Origin: an uncultured Ectothiorhodospiraceae bacterium | GTDB lineage: Bacteria; Pseudomonadota; Gammaproteobacteria; Nitrococcales; Nitrococcaceae | Direction of reading: 5' to 3' | DNA length: 64,000 bases | Assembly: GCA_913056385.1 (NCBI GenBank) | Contig: CAJXND010000004.1 | Coordinates: forward strand, 1 to 64,000 | Shown: positions 8,770 through 16,837 of the stretch, in pieces | How positions within the stretch are numbered: the first letter of the stretch is position 1 | How the letters are laid out: each line of letters opens with the position of its first letter | Position numbers and translations under genes: made by a program | Notes under the pieces: model-generated | Seen by the model: only the letters and a program-made list of their open reading frames with translations | Told to the model about the DNA's origin: nothing | Database searches by the model: none

Positions 8770-9084
8770 ATGACATCATCCAATAAAGAAATACAGATCG
8801 GACCTCAAGGCCGCTTGGTTATACCCGCGAAGCTCCGTCGAGAGCTGGGTATGGAATCCGGCGGCCGATTGCTCATTCGGGTTGAAGATGGGTCACTCAT
8901 CCTGGAGCCGCGGAAGGTTGTCGAGCGTCGTCTGCATGAGCGTTTTCGTCGGATTGACCCGGAGATCAGCCTTGCTGAATCCCTTGTTGCTGACCGGCGA
9001 GCAGAGGCGGCCCAGGAGGTGTCAGTCAAAGGGCTGACATCCGATGACCGATCCGGGAACGCGTCGGAAAACGCAGTAGATTGA
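8770..9084 (+). CDS. AbrB/SpoVT-domain antitoxin (VapB type)
   Basis: A 104-residue antitoxin whose first half is a swapped-hairpin AbrB domain (IQIGPQGRLVIPAKLRREL, then GGRLLIRVEDGSLIL). The C-terminal half is charged and probably disordered, the part that would clamp the toxin. It should neutralise the PIN toxin encoded immediately downstream and bind the palindrome upstream. The start at 8770 is chosen over 8737 because the latter sits on the -10 box. Its stop overlaps the TTG start of the toxin. The final 20 residues ([15 protein letters not shown]) are unusual for the family. Confidence 0.85.
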   Translation: MTSSNKEIQIGPQGRLVIPAKLRRELGMESGGRLLIRVEDGSLILEPRKVVERRLHERFRRIDPEISLAESLVADRRAEAAQEVSVKGLTSDDRSGNASENAVD

Positions 9085-9470
9085 GCAGCAAACTCATCGT
9101 CATTGATGCATCGGCGCTCCTGGCGTATCTACAGGATGAGCCGGGTGGCTCAAGGGTTGGTGATTGTCTGGACGGGGCGCTTTTATCCAGCGTCAATCTC
9201 TCCGAAGTCATCCAAAAGGCCGCTCAATTCGGTGCTGATACCGCCGGGCTCGCGACTGATCTTGCCGAAATTGGCATTTGCCTCGAGCCCTTCACGCTTG
9301 ATCAGGCGGAGATTGCGGCTGGCTTGTGGCCAACGACGCGCAAGTTGGGGTTGTCGCTTGCCGACCGTGCCTGTTTGGCGCTGGCGATCGATTATGACGC
9401 CCAGGTTTTGACCACTGATAAGGCCTGGCGGGATTTGGACATCCGGTTGGCTGTCGAGGTGATTCGCTAG
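9081..9470 (+). CDS. PIN-domain toxin, VapC family
   Basis: A 129-residue PIN-domain ribonuclease toxin. The acidic metal-binding residues expected for the fold are present: Asp in [11 protein letters not shown], Glu in LSEVIQK, Asp in [10 protein letters not shown] and Asp near the end in LTTDKAW. Translation appears to start at a TTG embedded in the antitoxin stop (TTGA), a typical VapBC coupling. The module is inserted between galE and rfbB, both on the same strand. The RNA target is unknown. Confidence 0.88.
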   Translation: MSSKLIVIDASALLAYLQDEPGGSRVGDCLDGALLSSVNLSEVIQKAAQFGADTAGLATDLAEIGICLEPFTLDQAEIAAGLWPTTRKLGLSLADRACLALAIDYDAQVLTTDKAWRDLDIRLAVEVIR

Positions 9471-9471
9471 A

Positions 9472-10650
9472 ATGAAGATCCTGGTTACAGGCGGCGCCGG
9501 CTTTATCGGCTCGGCGCTGATCCGCTTTCTCCGCGCCCGGCAGCTTGCCGAGGTGGTCAACGTCGATGCGCTCACCTATGCCGGTAACCCCGAGTCTCTG
9601 CCGGGCCTCGACATGGATCCGGGCTACTGGTTTGAAAAAGTGGATATCCGCGATCGCGCCGCGCTGGAGCGGGTATTCCGGGATCATCGCCCGGATGCGG
9701 TCATGCACCTGGCGGCGGAGAGCCATGTCGACCGCTCGATCCTGGGCCCAGAGGTGTTTGTCGACACCAATGTGGTCGGCACACAGAACCTGCTCGCCGT
9801 CGCCCGTGAGTACGGGTCATCACTGGACGACCGATCGGACGGCCCCGCCGCTGCGCCCGCTGCCACAGGCCAGGCGTATCCGTTGCCCCCGGGCCCCGCC
9901 GTTGCCAGCCCCCGCGAGCGATTCCGCTTTCACCACATCTCCACCGACGAGGTCTACGGCGATCTGCCCCTAGAGGCGCCGGCCTTCACCGAGTCGACCC
10001 CCTACGCGCCGAGCTCGCCCTACGCCGCCAGCAAGGCGGCGAGCGATCATCTGGTCCGCGCCTGGCATCGCACCTACGGGCTGCCGGTGGTCGTCACCAA
10101 CTGCTCCAACAACTATGGGCCCTATCAATTCCCGGAAAAGCTCATCCCATTGATGATCCTGAACGCGATGGCCGGCAAGCCGCTGCCGCTCTACGGCGAT
10201 GGCGGCCAGATCCGTGACTGGCTGCATGTCGAGGATCATGCCGAGGCGCTATGGGTCGTGCTGCAGCGGGGTGAGGTGGGGCGGACCTACAACATCGGCG
10301 GTGATGCCGAGCGCACCAACCGGCAGGTCGTCGAAGCCATCTGCGACATGCTGGACGCGCGCCGTGGCCAGGCGGCCGGCGGGGGCTCGGGGAGCCATCG
10401 CGATCTCATTCAGTATGTCGCCGATCGACCAGGGCATGATCGGCGCTACGCCATCGACAGCCGCCGTATTCAATCGGAGCTCGGCTGGCGGCCCGCCCAC
10501 AGCTTCGAGGCCGGCCTGCGCGAGACCATCCAGTGGTACATCGACCATCCGCAGTGGGTGCAGCGCGTGCAAAGTGGCGCCTACCGCGAGTGGATCGAGG
10601 CCAACTACGCGGGACGCGAAACCACATCGGCTTCCATCGGCAGAGGCTGA
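9472..10650 (+). CDS. rfbB: dTDP-glucose 4,6-dehydratase
   Basis: Catalyses dTDP-glucose to dTDP-4-keto-6-deoxyglucose, a precursor of rhamnose and other deoxysugars. Shown by [10 protein letters not shown] at the N-terminus, [11 protein letters not shown], the catalytic [22 protein letters not shown] (YxxxK), and [17 protein letters not shown]. At 392 residues it is longer than the usual 350-360, because of an insert of about 30 Pro/Ala/Asp-rich residues between the first catalytic half and [11 protein letters not shown]. RfbA, C and D are not in the window. It starts 2 bp after vapC, so it may be read from the TA transcript as well. Confidence 0.92.
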   Translation: MKILVTGGAGFIGSALIRFLRARQLAEVVNVDALTYAGNPESLPGLDMDPGYWFEKVDIRDRAALERVFRDHRPDAVMHLAAESHVDRSILGPEVFVDTNVVGTQNLLAVAREYGSSLDDRSDGPAAAPAATGQAYPLPPGPAVASPRERFRFHHISTDEVYGDLPLEAPAFTESTPYAPSSPYAASKAASDHLVRAWHRTYGLPVVVTNCSNNYGPYQFPEKLIPLMILNAMAGKPLPLYGDGGQIRDWLHVEDHAEALWVVLQRGEVGRTYNIGGDAERTNRQVVEAICDMLDARRGQAAGGGSGSHRDLIQYVADRPGHDRRYAIDSRRIQSELGWRPAHSFEAGLRETIQWYIDHPQWVQRVQSGAYREWIEANYAGRETTSASIGRG

Positions 10651-10688
10651 CCGCACTCGGATAACTCCGGCCGTGGGCCGCTTCTGCT

Positions 10689-10726
10689 TTGCAGCGGCTG
10701 AGCAAAAGCGTACAGTTTACTGTACG
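10689..10726 (+). promoter_or_regulatory. yefM-yoeB promoter and palindromic operator
   Basis: A perfect palindrome CGTACAG-TTTA-CTGTACG (10709-10726) precedes yefM. It overlaps a plausible -10 (TACAGT, 10711-10716) placed 16 bp after a -35-like TTGCAG (10689-10694). YefM operators in other bacteria contain a TGTACA-type core, which this resembles, so autoregulation is likely. A strong RBS (AAAGGAGG) follows just before the ATG. Confidence 0.65.
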
Positions 10727-10739
10727 TAAAGGAGGCGCA

Positions 10740-10991
10740 ATGGACGCAATCAGCTACACCAAGGCGCGGGCCAATCTCGCCGGGACCATGCAGCGGGTCT
10801 GTGAGGACCATGCCCCGGTCACGATTACCCGGGGTCGGTCATCTTCCGTGGTAATGATGTCCCTCGAGGATTATGAATCCCTGCAGGAGACGGCCTTGCT
10901 CCTGCGCGCTCCGCGAAATGCCCGGCGGCTGCTCGAATCCGTTGCCGAACTGGAAGCGGGAGGTGGTAAAGAGCATCCGCTCGCGGAATGA
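10740..10991 (+). CDS. yefM: Antitoxin YefM (Phd/YefM family)
   Basis: An 83-residue Phd/YefM antitoxin. The N-terminus [17 protein letters not shown] and the [16 protein letters not shown] block are hallmark YefM sequences; the C-terminal part ([15 protein letters not shown]) would wrap the toxin. The ATG at 10740 has an ideal Shine-Dalgarno (GGAGG), whereas the ORF-track start at 10689 would include the operator. Its stop overlaps the yoeB start by 4 bp. Expected to bind YoeB and repress the operon through the upstream palindrome. Confidence 0.93.
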   Translation: MDAISYTKARANLAGTMQRVCEDHAPVTITRGRSSSVVMMSLEDYESLQETALLLRAPRNARRLLESVAELEAGGGKEHPLAE

Positions 10992-11242
10992 AGATTCTGT
11001 TTTCCGCGAACGCCTGGGAGGATTACCTCTTCTGGCAGAGGGCGGATCGCCGGACCCTGCAACGCATCAATCGGCTCATCAAGGCAATCCAGCGAGCGCC
11101 ATTTGCCGGGCCGGGCAAGCCGGAGCCACTGCGTCACGCACTCTCCGGCTATTGGTCGCGACGGATCGATCACGAGCATCGGTTGGTCTATAAGGTGATG
11201 GATGGGACGCTGGTGATCGCTCAGCTCCGCTATCACTACTGA
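10988..11242 (+). CDS. yoeB: YoeB ribosome-dependent mRNA interferase
   Basis: An 84-residue RelE-fold toxin that cleaves translated mRNA in the ribosomal A site. Characteristic elements are [13 protein letters not shown] at the start, the internal [18 protein letters not shown] stretch with the HRLVYKV strand, and the terminal RYHY, where YoeB keeps catalytic residues. Length is exactly that expected. It is translationally coupled to yefM (ATGA overlap). No sign of decay. Confidence 0.95.
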   Translation: MKILFSANAWEDYLFWQRADRRTLQRINRLIKAIQRAPFAGPGKPEPLRHALSGYWSRRIDHEHRLVYKVMDGTLVIAQLRYHY

Positions 11243-11253
11243 AGGGGAAGACC

Positions 11254-11808
11254 ATGGGATTCGCGCGCACGGTGACCTGCCTGATGACCATCGCGATGGG
11301 AGCCATCCTCATGACATCCACCGCCCAGGCCTACGACTGGTTCGATCACGACATGCGCCGGCTGCACTCAAGTGAGGTGGTCAACGTCAAGGAACTGGCG
11401 GCTGACGCCCCCGCGGTCCTGCTGGTGAACACCGCCAGCCACTGCGGCTTTACCGGCCAGTTCGAGGGGCTGGAGGCACTGCATCAGGAATATGCCGGCA
11501 AGGGGCTGAAGGTCATCGGTTTCTCGTCGGACTCCTTCAACCAGGAGGCTGATGACGAGGCCGCTGCCGCCGAGACCTGCTTCGTGAACTTCGGGGTGAC
11601 TTTCGACATGATGGCGACGGTGCCGGTGCGCGGCGCCAACGCCCATCCGATCTTCGCCGAAGCCGCCCGCCAGACCCGTGCCCCGCGCTGGAATTTCAAC
11701 AAGTACCTGGTCGGCCCCGACGGCGAGGTCGTCGAGGTCTTCGGCGCGTTGACCGGCCCGGACTCCCGCAAGCTGAAGCGCGCCATCGACCGGCTTCTCT
11801 CTTCATAG
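11254..11808 (+). CDS. Exported glutathione-peroxidase-like thiol peroxidase
   Basis: A 184-residue thioredoxin-fold peroxidase of the GPx family, probably reducing peroxides in the periplasm. Residues 1-27 form a signal peptide (hydrophobic core ending STAQA). The peroxidatic Cys lies in NTASHCGFTGQFEGLEALH and the WNFNK block (Trp/Asn) is conserved. The usual second block (FPCNQFGxQEP) is altered to FSSDSFNQEADD, losing the common resolving Cys and the canonical Gln context. Function as a peroxidase is therefore likely but its electron donor is unclear. It starts 11 bp after yoeB. Confidence 0.8.
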   Translation: MGFARTVTCLMTIAMGAILMTSTAQAYDWFDHDMRRLHSSEVVNVKELAADAPAVLLVNTASHCGFTGQFEGLEALHQEYAGKGLKVIGFSSDSFNQEADDEAAAAETCFVNFGVTFDMMATVPVRGANAHPIFAEAARQTRAPRWNFNKYLVGPDGEVVEVFGALTGPDSRKLKRAIDRLLSS

Positions 11809-11856
11809 GCCGGGAGATTTCCCTTTGAGGTGAGCAATGGGATCGCTACATGGACA

Positions 11857-11884
11857 TTGATATCAGATGACGTCATCATATAGT
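11857..11884 (+). promoter_or_regulatory. Promoter and 12-bp palindromic operator of the second vapBC
   Basis: A -35 TTGATA (11857-11862) and -10 TATAGT (11879-11884) are separated by 16 bp. The spacer contains the perfect palindrome GATGACGTCATC (11866-11877). Placement inside the promoter is what an autorepressing RHH antitoxin operator would show. The antitoxin ATG follows at 11907. Confidence 0.7.
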
Positions 11885-11906
11885 CCAAAGCATCGGAGGT
11901 GTTGTC

Positions 11907-12143
11907 ATGCGAACCATCATTGATCTGCCGGATTCTCAGATCGCCGCACTGCGCGAGCTCGGCGAGCGTGACCAGGTCTCTCGCGCCGAGCTGATTCGTC
12001 GGGCTGTGGAGAGCTACATCCATGCTCATGAGCCTTCGATTAGCGATGATGCTGCCTTCGGACTATGGCGCGATCGCCAGGATGTCATCCACGGTGGTGT
12101 GGCCTATCAGCGCCGCATACGGGCGGAATGGGATGAGCGATGA
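11907..12143 (+). CDS. Ribbon-helix-helix antitoxin (VapB type)
   Basis: A 78-residue RHH DNA-binding protein. The beta strand RTIIDLPDSQIAAL, the helix ELGERDQVSRAELIRRAVESYI and the acidic or polar tail fit CopG-like antitoxins. It should dimerise on the palindrome in its own promoter and mask the downstream PIN toxin. Its stop overlaps the vapC start (ATGA). It differs in fold from the AbrB-type antitoxin 3 kb upstream, so the two VapBC pairs are not recent duplicates. Confidence 0.88.
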   Translation: MRTIIDLPDSQIAALRELGERDQVSRAELIRRAVESYIHAHEPSISDDAAFGLWRDRQDVIHGGVAYQRRIRAEWDER

Positions 12144-12514
12144 AAGCGGTATTCGATACCAATATCCTTATCGATTTTCTCTCGGGCCTAGAGGCGGCAA
12201 GAGAGGAACTCGCGCGGCATGATGTGGCACTAGTTAGCGCGATTACCTGGATGGAAGTAATGGCCGGCGCCACACCAGCCGAGGATGCCTCTCTTCGTGC
12301 TTTTCTCATGCGATTCCGGGTGCTGCCAGTCGATGAGGCGGTCATGGAGGCGGCCGTCGCAATTAGACGAGAGCAGTCCATCAAACTGCCCGATGCCATC
12401 ATCTGGGCGACCGCCCGCTGCGAATATGCCCTTCTGGTGACCCGCGACCAGCGGGCCTTTCGGGTGACGTCACCTGAGATCCGGGTTCCCTACCAGGTTC
12501 ACGATCGGGGCTAA
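12140..12514 (+). CDS. PIN-domain toxin, VapC family
   Basis: A 124-residue PIN ribonuclease toxin. The four expected acidic positions are seen in FDTNILIDFL, WMEVMAG, LPDAIIWATA and TRDQRAF. It is closer to the FitB/VapC branch, with the DTNILID start, than the PIN toxin at 9081. Translationally coupled to the RHH antitoxin. The gene ends 20 bp before the YdcF-like gene on the same strand. Confidence 0.9.
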   Translation: MKAVFDTNILIDFLSGLEAAREELARHDVALVSAITWMEVMAGATPAEDASLRAFLMRFRVLPVDEAVMEAAVAIRREQSIKLPDAIIWATARCEYALLVTRDQRAFRVTSPEIRVPYQVHDRG

Positions 12515-12534
12515 GCCTTGCGCCCGGAGGGGTC

Positions 12535-13347
12535 ATGTTCCTTTTCACCAAACTCGTTGGTGCGCTGCTCAAGCCGCTGAGCCTGGTCGTGATGGCCCTG
12601 CTGGTCGGGCTTCTCGTGGCCGCTTTCACGCGTTGGCGGCGCAGTGGCCTCGCGCTGATCGGCGTGACGACACTGGCCCTGGCCCTGATCAGTTGGTGGC
12701 CGGTCTCGAACACGCTCATGGTCCCTTTGGAGCGGGTTTACACGCCGGTGGAGGTCAGTGCGCCCGATGGACCCGGCCGGACGCTGCCCGGGGATGTCGC
12801 GGCGATTGTCGTGCTGGGGGGTGGCGCCGTTGACGATCCCTCGCTGCCGTTGAGCGCGCAGCTGTCGTCGACCTCGCTGCAGCGGCTTATCGAGGGTATT
12901 CGGTTGTGGCGGCTGCGTCCCGATGCCCTGCTTGTGACAAGCGGGGCGCTGCCGTATGGGCGGTCCCAGGCGGAAATCGCCGCGGACCTCGCGGTGGCGC
13001 TGGGCGTGCCACGGGCGCGGATTCGCATGCTGCCGACGGCACGCAATACCGCGGAGGAGGCGGCGGCCTATGTCGATCTCATCGACACCTTGAGCGCGGA
13101 TGGAACCGGCGCCGGGTTCCGCAAGCCGGTGGTTGTAAGCTCGGCGAGCCATCTACCGCGGGCCATCGCCGAGTTCCAGAGCCAGAGTCTGGAGCCTGTC
13201 GCGGCCCCAACGGCCCACCGGGCCGCGCCCGAGCGCTTTGCCCTGCCCGGCGATTTTGCGCCGCAAGCCGATGACCTGCGCACCACCGAGGCCGCCTGGC
13301 ACGAATTCCTCGGCCGGCTTTGGGCGCGGTTGCGAGGGAGGGGATAG
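12535..13347 (+). CDS. YdcF/ElyC-like DUF218 envelope protein
   Basis: A 270-residue inner-membrane protein with two N-terminal TM helices (about residues 12-30 and 37-57) followed by a periplasmic DUF218 domain. The domain shows the VVLGGG strand, the LVTSGALPYG loop, the ARNTAEEA motif and the SSASHLPRA motif. Proteins of this group (ElyC, SanA, YdcF) act in envelope or peptidoglycan homeostasis, with no firmly established chemistry. It stands between two TA modules and appears intact. Confidence 0.85.
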   Translation: MFLFTKLVGALLKPLSLVVMALLVGLLVAAFTRWRRSGLALIGVTTLALALISWWPVSNTLMVPLERVYTPVEVSAPDGPGRTLPGDVAAIVVLGGGAVDDPSLPLSAQLSSTSLQRLIEGIRLWRLRPDALLVTSGALPYGRSQAEIAADLAVALGVPRARIRMLPTARNTAEEAAAYVDLIDTLSADGTGAGFRKPVVVSSASHLPRAIAEFQSQSLEPVAAPTAHRAAPERFALPGDFAPQADDLRTTEAAWHEFLGRLWARLRGRG

Positions 13348-13390
13348 GCGCCCTGCCTTTACGAAATGGGCCGGTAAAGCGCACACTGAA

Positions 13391-13398
13391 TCGTACGA
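13391..13398 (+). promoter_or_regulatory. Candidate operator palindrome of the Phd-RelE module
   Basis: The 8-bp palindrome TCGTACGA lies 24 bp upstream of the antitoxin GTG, where an autoregulatory site would be expected. It resembles the GTAC-centred palindrome before yefM. Short enough to occur by chance. Confidence 0.3.
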
Positions 13399-13421
13399 AT
13401 GACAACATTCTGGAGGGCGTT

Positions 13422-13679
13422 GTGAGTGATCTCACCGCTAATGAACTGAAAACCCGTGGCGTCTCCGCGATCGAGGAGGCGTTGAAGAACGAGACCGAGG
13501 CGGTGGTTTCGGTGAGGGGAGAGCGCCGCTATGTGGTCATGGACATGACCCAGTACACCCACTTACGCGAATGCGAGCTCGAGGCAGCACTCGCGGAGTC
13601 GCGTGCAGACCGTGATGCAGGGCGCTTCGTGCGTGAGTCTGCCGACGAGCATGTGGAGCGGCTGAGCACGAAGAGATGA
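13422..13679 (+). CDS. Phd-family (prevent-host-death) antitoxin
   Basis: An 85-residue antitoxin. KTRGVSAIEEAL, then VSVRGERRYVVMDM and the YTHLRECELEAALAESRADR helix match Phd/RelB-like antitoxins that pair with RelE-family toxins. I chose the GTG at 13422 because GGAGG lies just before it; the ORF-track start at 13320 would overlap the ydcF-like gene. The stop overlaps the toxin start (ATGA). Likely binds and neutralises the downstream RelE homologue and represses the pair. Confidence 0.87.
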   Translation: MSDLTANELKTRGVSAIEEALKNETEAVVSVRGERRYVVMDMTQYTHLRECELEAALAESRADRDAGRFVRESADEHVERLSTKR

Positions 13680-13960
13680 GCTATGCGCTCGTCTTTACGC
13701 AAAGCTATAACCGACGTGCTGCCAAATGGCTCAAACGGCATCCGGATCTAAAGAGCCAGTACCTCAAGACATTGAGATTGCTCGAGGTCGATCCTTTCCA
13801 TCCGTCGCTGCGACTGCATGCCTTGAGAGGGCGTCTTGAGGGGCTTCATTCGGTCTCGATCAACCTCTCTTACCGCATCACCATGGAGTTGCTGGTAACG
13901 GAGAGAGAAGTTGTGCCAGTCAATATCGGTAGCCATGACGCAGTATACCGTTCGGGCTGA
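13676..13960 (+). CDS. RelE/ParE-superfamily toxin
   Basis: A 94-residue toxin of the RelE superfamily, probably a ribosome-dependent mRNA endonuclease. The family pattern is visible: YNRRAAKWLKRHPDL at the N-terminal helix, LRLHALRGRLEG, the SINLSYRI strand and the end VPVNIGSHDAVY. Translationally coupled to the preceding antitoxin. It lies tail-to-tail with the DUF2905 gene, with a 20-bp gap. Confidence 0.88.
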   Translation: MSYALVFTQSYNRRAAKWLKRHPDLKSQYLKTLRLLEVDPFHPSLRLHALRGRLEGLHSVSINLSYRITMELLVTEREVVPVNIGSHDAVYRSG

Positions 13961-13980
13961 ATCCCGCCTGGCCTGTGACC

Positions 13981-14181
13981 TCAGCGCCGAAACCACCAGA
14001 TGATCAGCGTGATCACGACGCTGACGATAATCGAGGTGGCGAGCGGGAAGTAGAACGTGAAGCCCTCCCGCCGGACGAGGATGTCGCCCGGTAGCCGACC
14101 CAGCCCCAACTTGCTGATCAGCGGCCAGAGCAGGCCGATGATCAGGATGACAAGGCCGGCGGTGATGAGGAACTTTTGCAT
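13981..14181 (-). CDS. DUF2905 small membrane protein
   Basis: A 66-residue protein with two TM helices (about residues 4-24 and 44-62). The linker GLGRLPGDILVRREGFTFYFP is the hallmark of DUF2905. Function is unknown in this family. It is downstream of rpiA on the same strand with a 9-bp gap, so probably co-transcribed. Confidence 0.88.
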   Translation of the reverse strand: MQKFLITAGLVILIIGLLWPLISKLGLGRLPGDILVRREGFTFYFPLATSIIVSVVITLIIWWFRR

Positions 14182-14190
14182 CGCGGCGCT

Positions 14191-14853
14191 TTAGGCCGCC
14201 GTGAACCGCTGCACGCCGGTGTCCGTTCCCACCAGGAGTTCATCCGCGGGCCGCAGGGCGAACAGTCCATTGGTGACCACGCCGGCGATGTTGTTGAGCT
14301 GCTGTTCACGGTGAATCGGCTCTGACAGGTCCAGGGCGCGGACATCCAGGATGAGGTTGCCGTTGTCCGTGGTGAAGCCCTCGCGCAGTTCCGGGCGCCC
14401 ACCGAGGCGGACGAGCTGGCGCGCCACATGGGAGCGGGCCATGGGAATCACCTCCACCGGCAGCGGGAAGTCGCCCAGTGCGGTCACCTGCTTGCTTGCA
14501 TCGACGATGCAGATGAAGCGATCGGCGATGGCCGCGACGATTTTCTCCCGCGTGAGCGCACCGCCACCGCCCTTGATCATCTGAAGGTGCCGATTGATCT
14601 CGTCGGCCCCGTCGACATAGATCGCCAGTTCCGAGACGCTGTTGGCATCCCGGACCTCGATGCCGTGACCCCGCAATCGCTCGGCGCTGGCCTCGGAGGC
14701 CGCTACAGCGGCCTCGATTTCAATATCCGAGGCGGCCAGCGCGTCAATGAAGTGATTGACGGTGGACCCGCTGCCGACACCGATGATGGTGCCCGCCTCG
14801 ACTTTCTCGACTGCCGCTTCGGCGGCGAGACGTTTCTGCGCATCGGCGCTCAT
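14191..14853 (-). CDS. rpiA: Ribose-5-phosphate isomerase A
   Basis: A 220-residue RpiA interconverting ribose-5-phosphate and ribulose-5-phosphate in the pentose phosphate pathway. Conserved blocks are [16 protein letters not shown] (phosphate loop), DGADEI with the catalytic acid, and [14 protein letters not shown]. The ATG at 14853 has a GGAGAG Shine-Dalgarno; the ORF-track start 7 codons upstream lacks support. Divergently transcribed from ilvA. Confidence 0.96.
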   Translation of the reverse strand: MSADAQKRLAAEAAVEKVEAGTIIGVGSGSTVNHFIDALAASDIEIEAAVAASEASAERLRGHGIEVRDANSVSELAIYVDGADEINRHLQMIKGGGGALTREKIVAAIADRFICIVDASKQVTALGDFPLPVEVIPMARSHVARQLVRLGGRPELREGFTTDNGNLILDVRALDLSEPIHREQQLNNIAGVVTNGLFALRPADELLVGTDTGVQRFTAA

Positions 14854-14906
14854 GGCCTGGTCTCTCCTGTACACTAAAGCCTTTTAGGGCGAATTCCCGT
14901 TCTGGC

Positions 14907-16418
14907 ATGAAATCCTATCTACAACGCATCCTCACCGCGAGCGTCTATGATGTCGCGCATCAGACCCCGCTGACATCCGCCGTCAATCTCTCCCGTCGGC
15001 TCGGCAATCACGTGCTGCTCAAGCGGGAAGACATGCAGCCGGTGTTTTCGTTCAAGATCCGCGGTGCCTACAACAAGATCGCGAGCCTGACCGAGGCGCA
15101 GCGCGCAAAGGGTGTGATCTGCTCCTCGGCGGGCAACCATGCCCAGGGTGTGGCGCTATCGGCGAAGAACCTCGGCATTCGCGCCACGATCGTCATGCCC
15201 CGGACCACGCCCAGCATCAAGGTGGATGCGGTGCGCAACTTCGGCGGACGCGTGGTCCTGCACGGCGATAACTACGATGCGGCCAAGGCCCATGCCGAGA
15301 AACTCGTGGAGGAGCGGGGGCTCACCTACATCCCGCCCTACGACGATCCGGACGTCATCGCCGGCCAGGGTACCGTGGGTATGGAGATCCTCAGTCAGCA
15401 TCCGCGTCCGATCGATGCGGTCTTCGTTCCCGTCGGCGGGGGCGGGCTCATCGCCGGGATTGCGGCCTACATCAAGCAGCTTCGTCCGGATATCCGCATC
15501 ATCGCCGTGGAGCCCGAGGATGCCCCCACGCTGGAGCGTGCCATGGCCACCGGTCGGCGCGTAACGCTCGACGAGGTGGGCATTTTCGCCGATGGCGTGG
15601 CCGTCCGCCAGATCGGAGAGGAGACGTTCCGCATCTGCCGCGAGCTGGTGGACGAGTGCATGCTGGTGAGTACGGACGAAATCTGTGCCGGTATCAAGGA
15701 CATATTCGAGGATACGCGGACCGTCATGGAACCTGCCGGTGCCCTGGCCGTTGCCGGCATCAAGAAGTACGTCGAGCAGCGTGGTGTGACGGGCGAAACG
15801 CTGATCGGCATCAACTGCGGGGCCAACATGAATTTCTCGCGCCTGGCTCACGTCGCCGAGCGTGCGGAGCTTGGCGAGCATCGCGAAGCGGTGCTGGCGG
15901 TGACCATTCCCGAGCGCCCCGGCAGCTTCCGCGAGTTCTGCGAAACCATCGGCAACCGCGCGATCACGGAGTTCAATTATCGCTATGCCCACGCCGATGA
16001 GGCCCATGTTTTTGCGGGTATCGGCCTCAATGACGGGCTCGCGGAGCGTGATGAGGTGGTCGCCGCACTCGAGGCCCGGGGGTACCCGGTTCTGGATCTC
16101 ACCGAGGACGAAATGTCGAAGGTGCATGTCCGGCATATGGTCGGCGGCCGGGGCCACAACGTGGACCATGAGGTCCTCTACCATGTGCGTTTCCCGGAGC
16201 GGCCCGGGGCACTGCTCAACTTCTTGAAGCGCCTGGGACGGCGGTGGAATATCTCCTTGTTCCATTACCGTAACCACGGCGCCGATTACGGGCGGGTGCT
16301 GGTCGGCATCCAGGTGCCGCCGGATCAGCGCGGGAAGTTCGAGGCGAGCCTCGACAAGCTCGGCTACCCGTACCGGAACGAGTCGGATAACCCGGCCTAC
16401 GCGCTTTTTCTGAGCTGA
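14907..16418 (+). CDS. ilvA: Threonine ammonia-lyase, biosynthetic
   Basis: A 503-residue PLP enzyme converting threonine to 2-oxobutanoate, the first step of isoleucine synthesis. The PLP lysine is in SFKIRGAYNK, the glycine loop is VGGGGLIAG, and SSAGNHAQGVALSA matches the substrate loop. From about residue 325, two ACT-like regulatory domains follow (VTIPERPGSFREFCETIG and VRFPERPGALLNFL), the form that is feedback-inhibited by isoleucine. It diverges from rpiA across 53 bp. Confidence 0.96.
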   Translation: MKSYLQRILTASVYDVAHQTPLTSAVNLSRRLGNHVLLKREDMQPVFSFKIRGAYNKIASLTEAQRAKGVICSSAGNHAQGVALSAKNLGIRATIVMPRTTPSIKVDAVRNFGGRVVLHGDNYDAAKAHAEKLVEERGLTYIPPYDDPDVIAGQGTVGMEILSQHPRPIDAVFVPVGGGGLIAGIAAYIKQLRPDIRIIAVEPEDAPTLERAMATGRRVTLDEVGIFADGVAVRQIGEETFRICRELVDECMLVSTDEICAGIKDIFEDTRTVMEPAGALAVAGIKKYVEQRGVTGETLIGINCGANMNFSRLAHVAERAELGEHREAVLAVTIPERPGSFREFCETIGNRAITEFNYRYAHADEAHVFAGIGLNDGLAERDEVVAALEARGYPVLDLTEDEMSKVHVRHMVGGRGHNVDHEVLYHVRFPERPGALLNFLKRLGRRWNISLFHYRNHGADYGRVLVGIQVPPDQRGKFEASLDKLGYPYRNESDNPAYALFLS

Positions 16419-16486
16419 CGGGTGTTCAGCTCGGGCGTTTGTCTCGAGCCTGGCGCGGATTCGTCGGGATGTGCGCTTCTGGCCGG

Positions 16487-16837
16487 TTATTGCTCTGCGC
16501 AGCGAATGCACAGTGTGGCGGCCGGGTCGACCTCGAGGCGCTGGGGGTTGATGAATTCCCCGCATCGCAGACACTCGCCGTAACTGCCATCCTCGCAGCG
16601 TTGAAGGGCCGAGGCGATGCGCTTCAACGTGAGCCGAGCGCGTTCATCGGTCGCCTGCGCCATCGCCTGTTGTTGTAGCGCATCCATTCGCGAGAGACGC
16701 CCGACCCGGGTCTGATCAAGCTCCACCGTGGCTCGCGATACATCCCGCGTCTGCTCCAGCGCCTCGATCTCCGAGCGCATCGCCTCAAGGCGTTGCCGGA
16801 AATAGGGGATATCCGGTTGATCGAACTCATCTGACAT
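16487..16837 (-). CDS. DksA/TraR-family zinc-finger protein
   Basis: A 116-residue protein with an N-terminal coiled-coil region and a C-terminal C4 zinc finger (CLRCGEF then CIRC). Family members bind in the RNA polymerase secondary channel and modify promoter response, often with ppGpp. It is shorter than DksA (about 150) and lacks the acidic coiled-coil tip motif in an obvious form, so it may be a DksA2/YbiI-like paralogue. Convergent with ilvA. Confidence 0.82.
   Translation of the reverse strand: MSDEFDQPDIPYFRQRLEAMRSEIEALEQTRDVSRATVELDQTRVGRLSRMDALQQQAMAQATDERARLTLKRIASALQRCEDGSYGECLRCGEFINPQRLEVDPAATLCIRCAEQ

Noticed and set aside
15156-16574. 472-residue minus-strand ORF opposite ilvA
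   Set aside because: Antisense shadow; ilvA has all family motifs and the shadow runs into the dksA-like gene.
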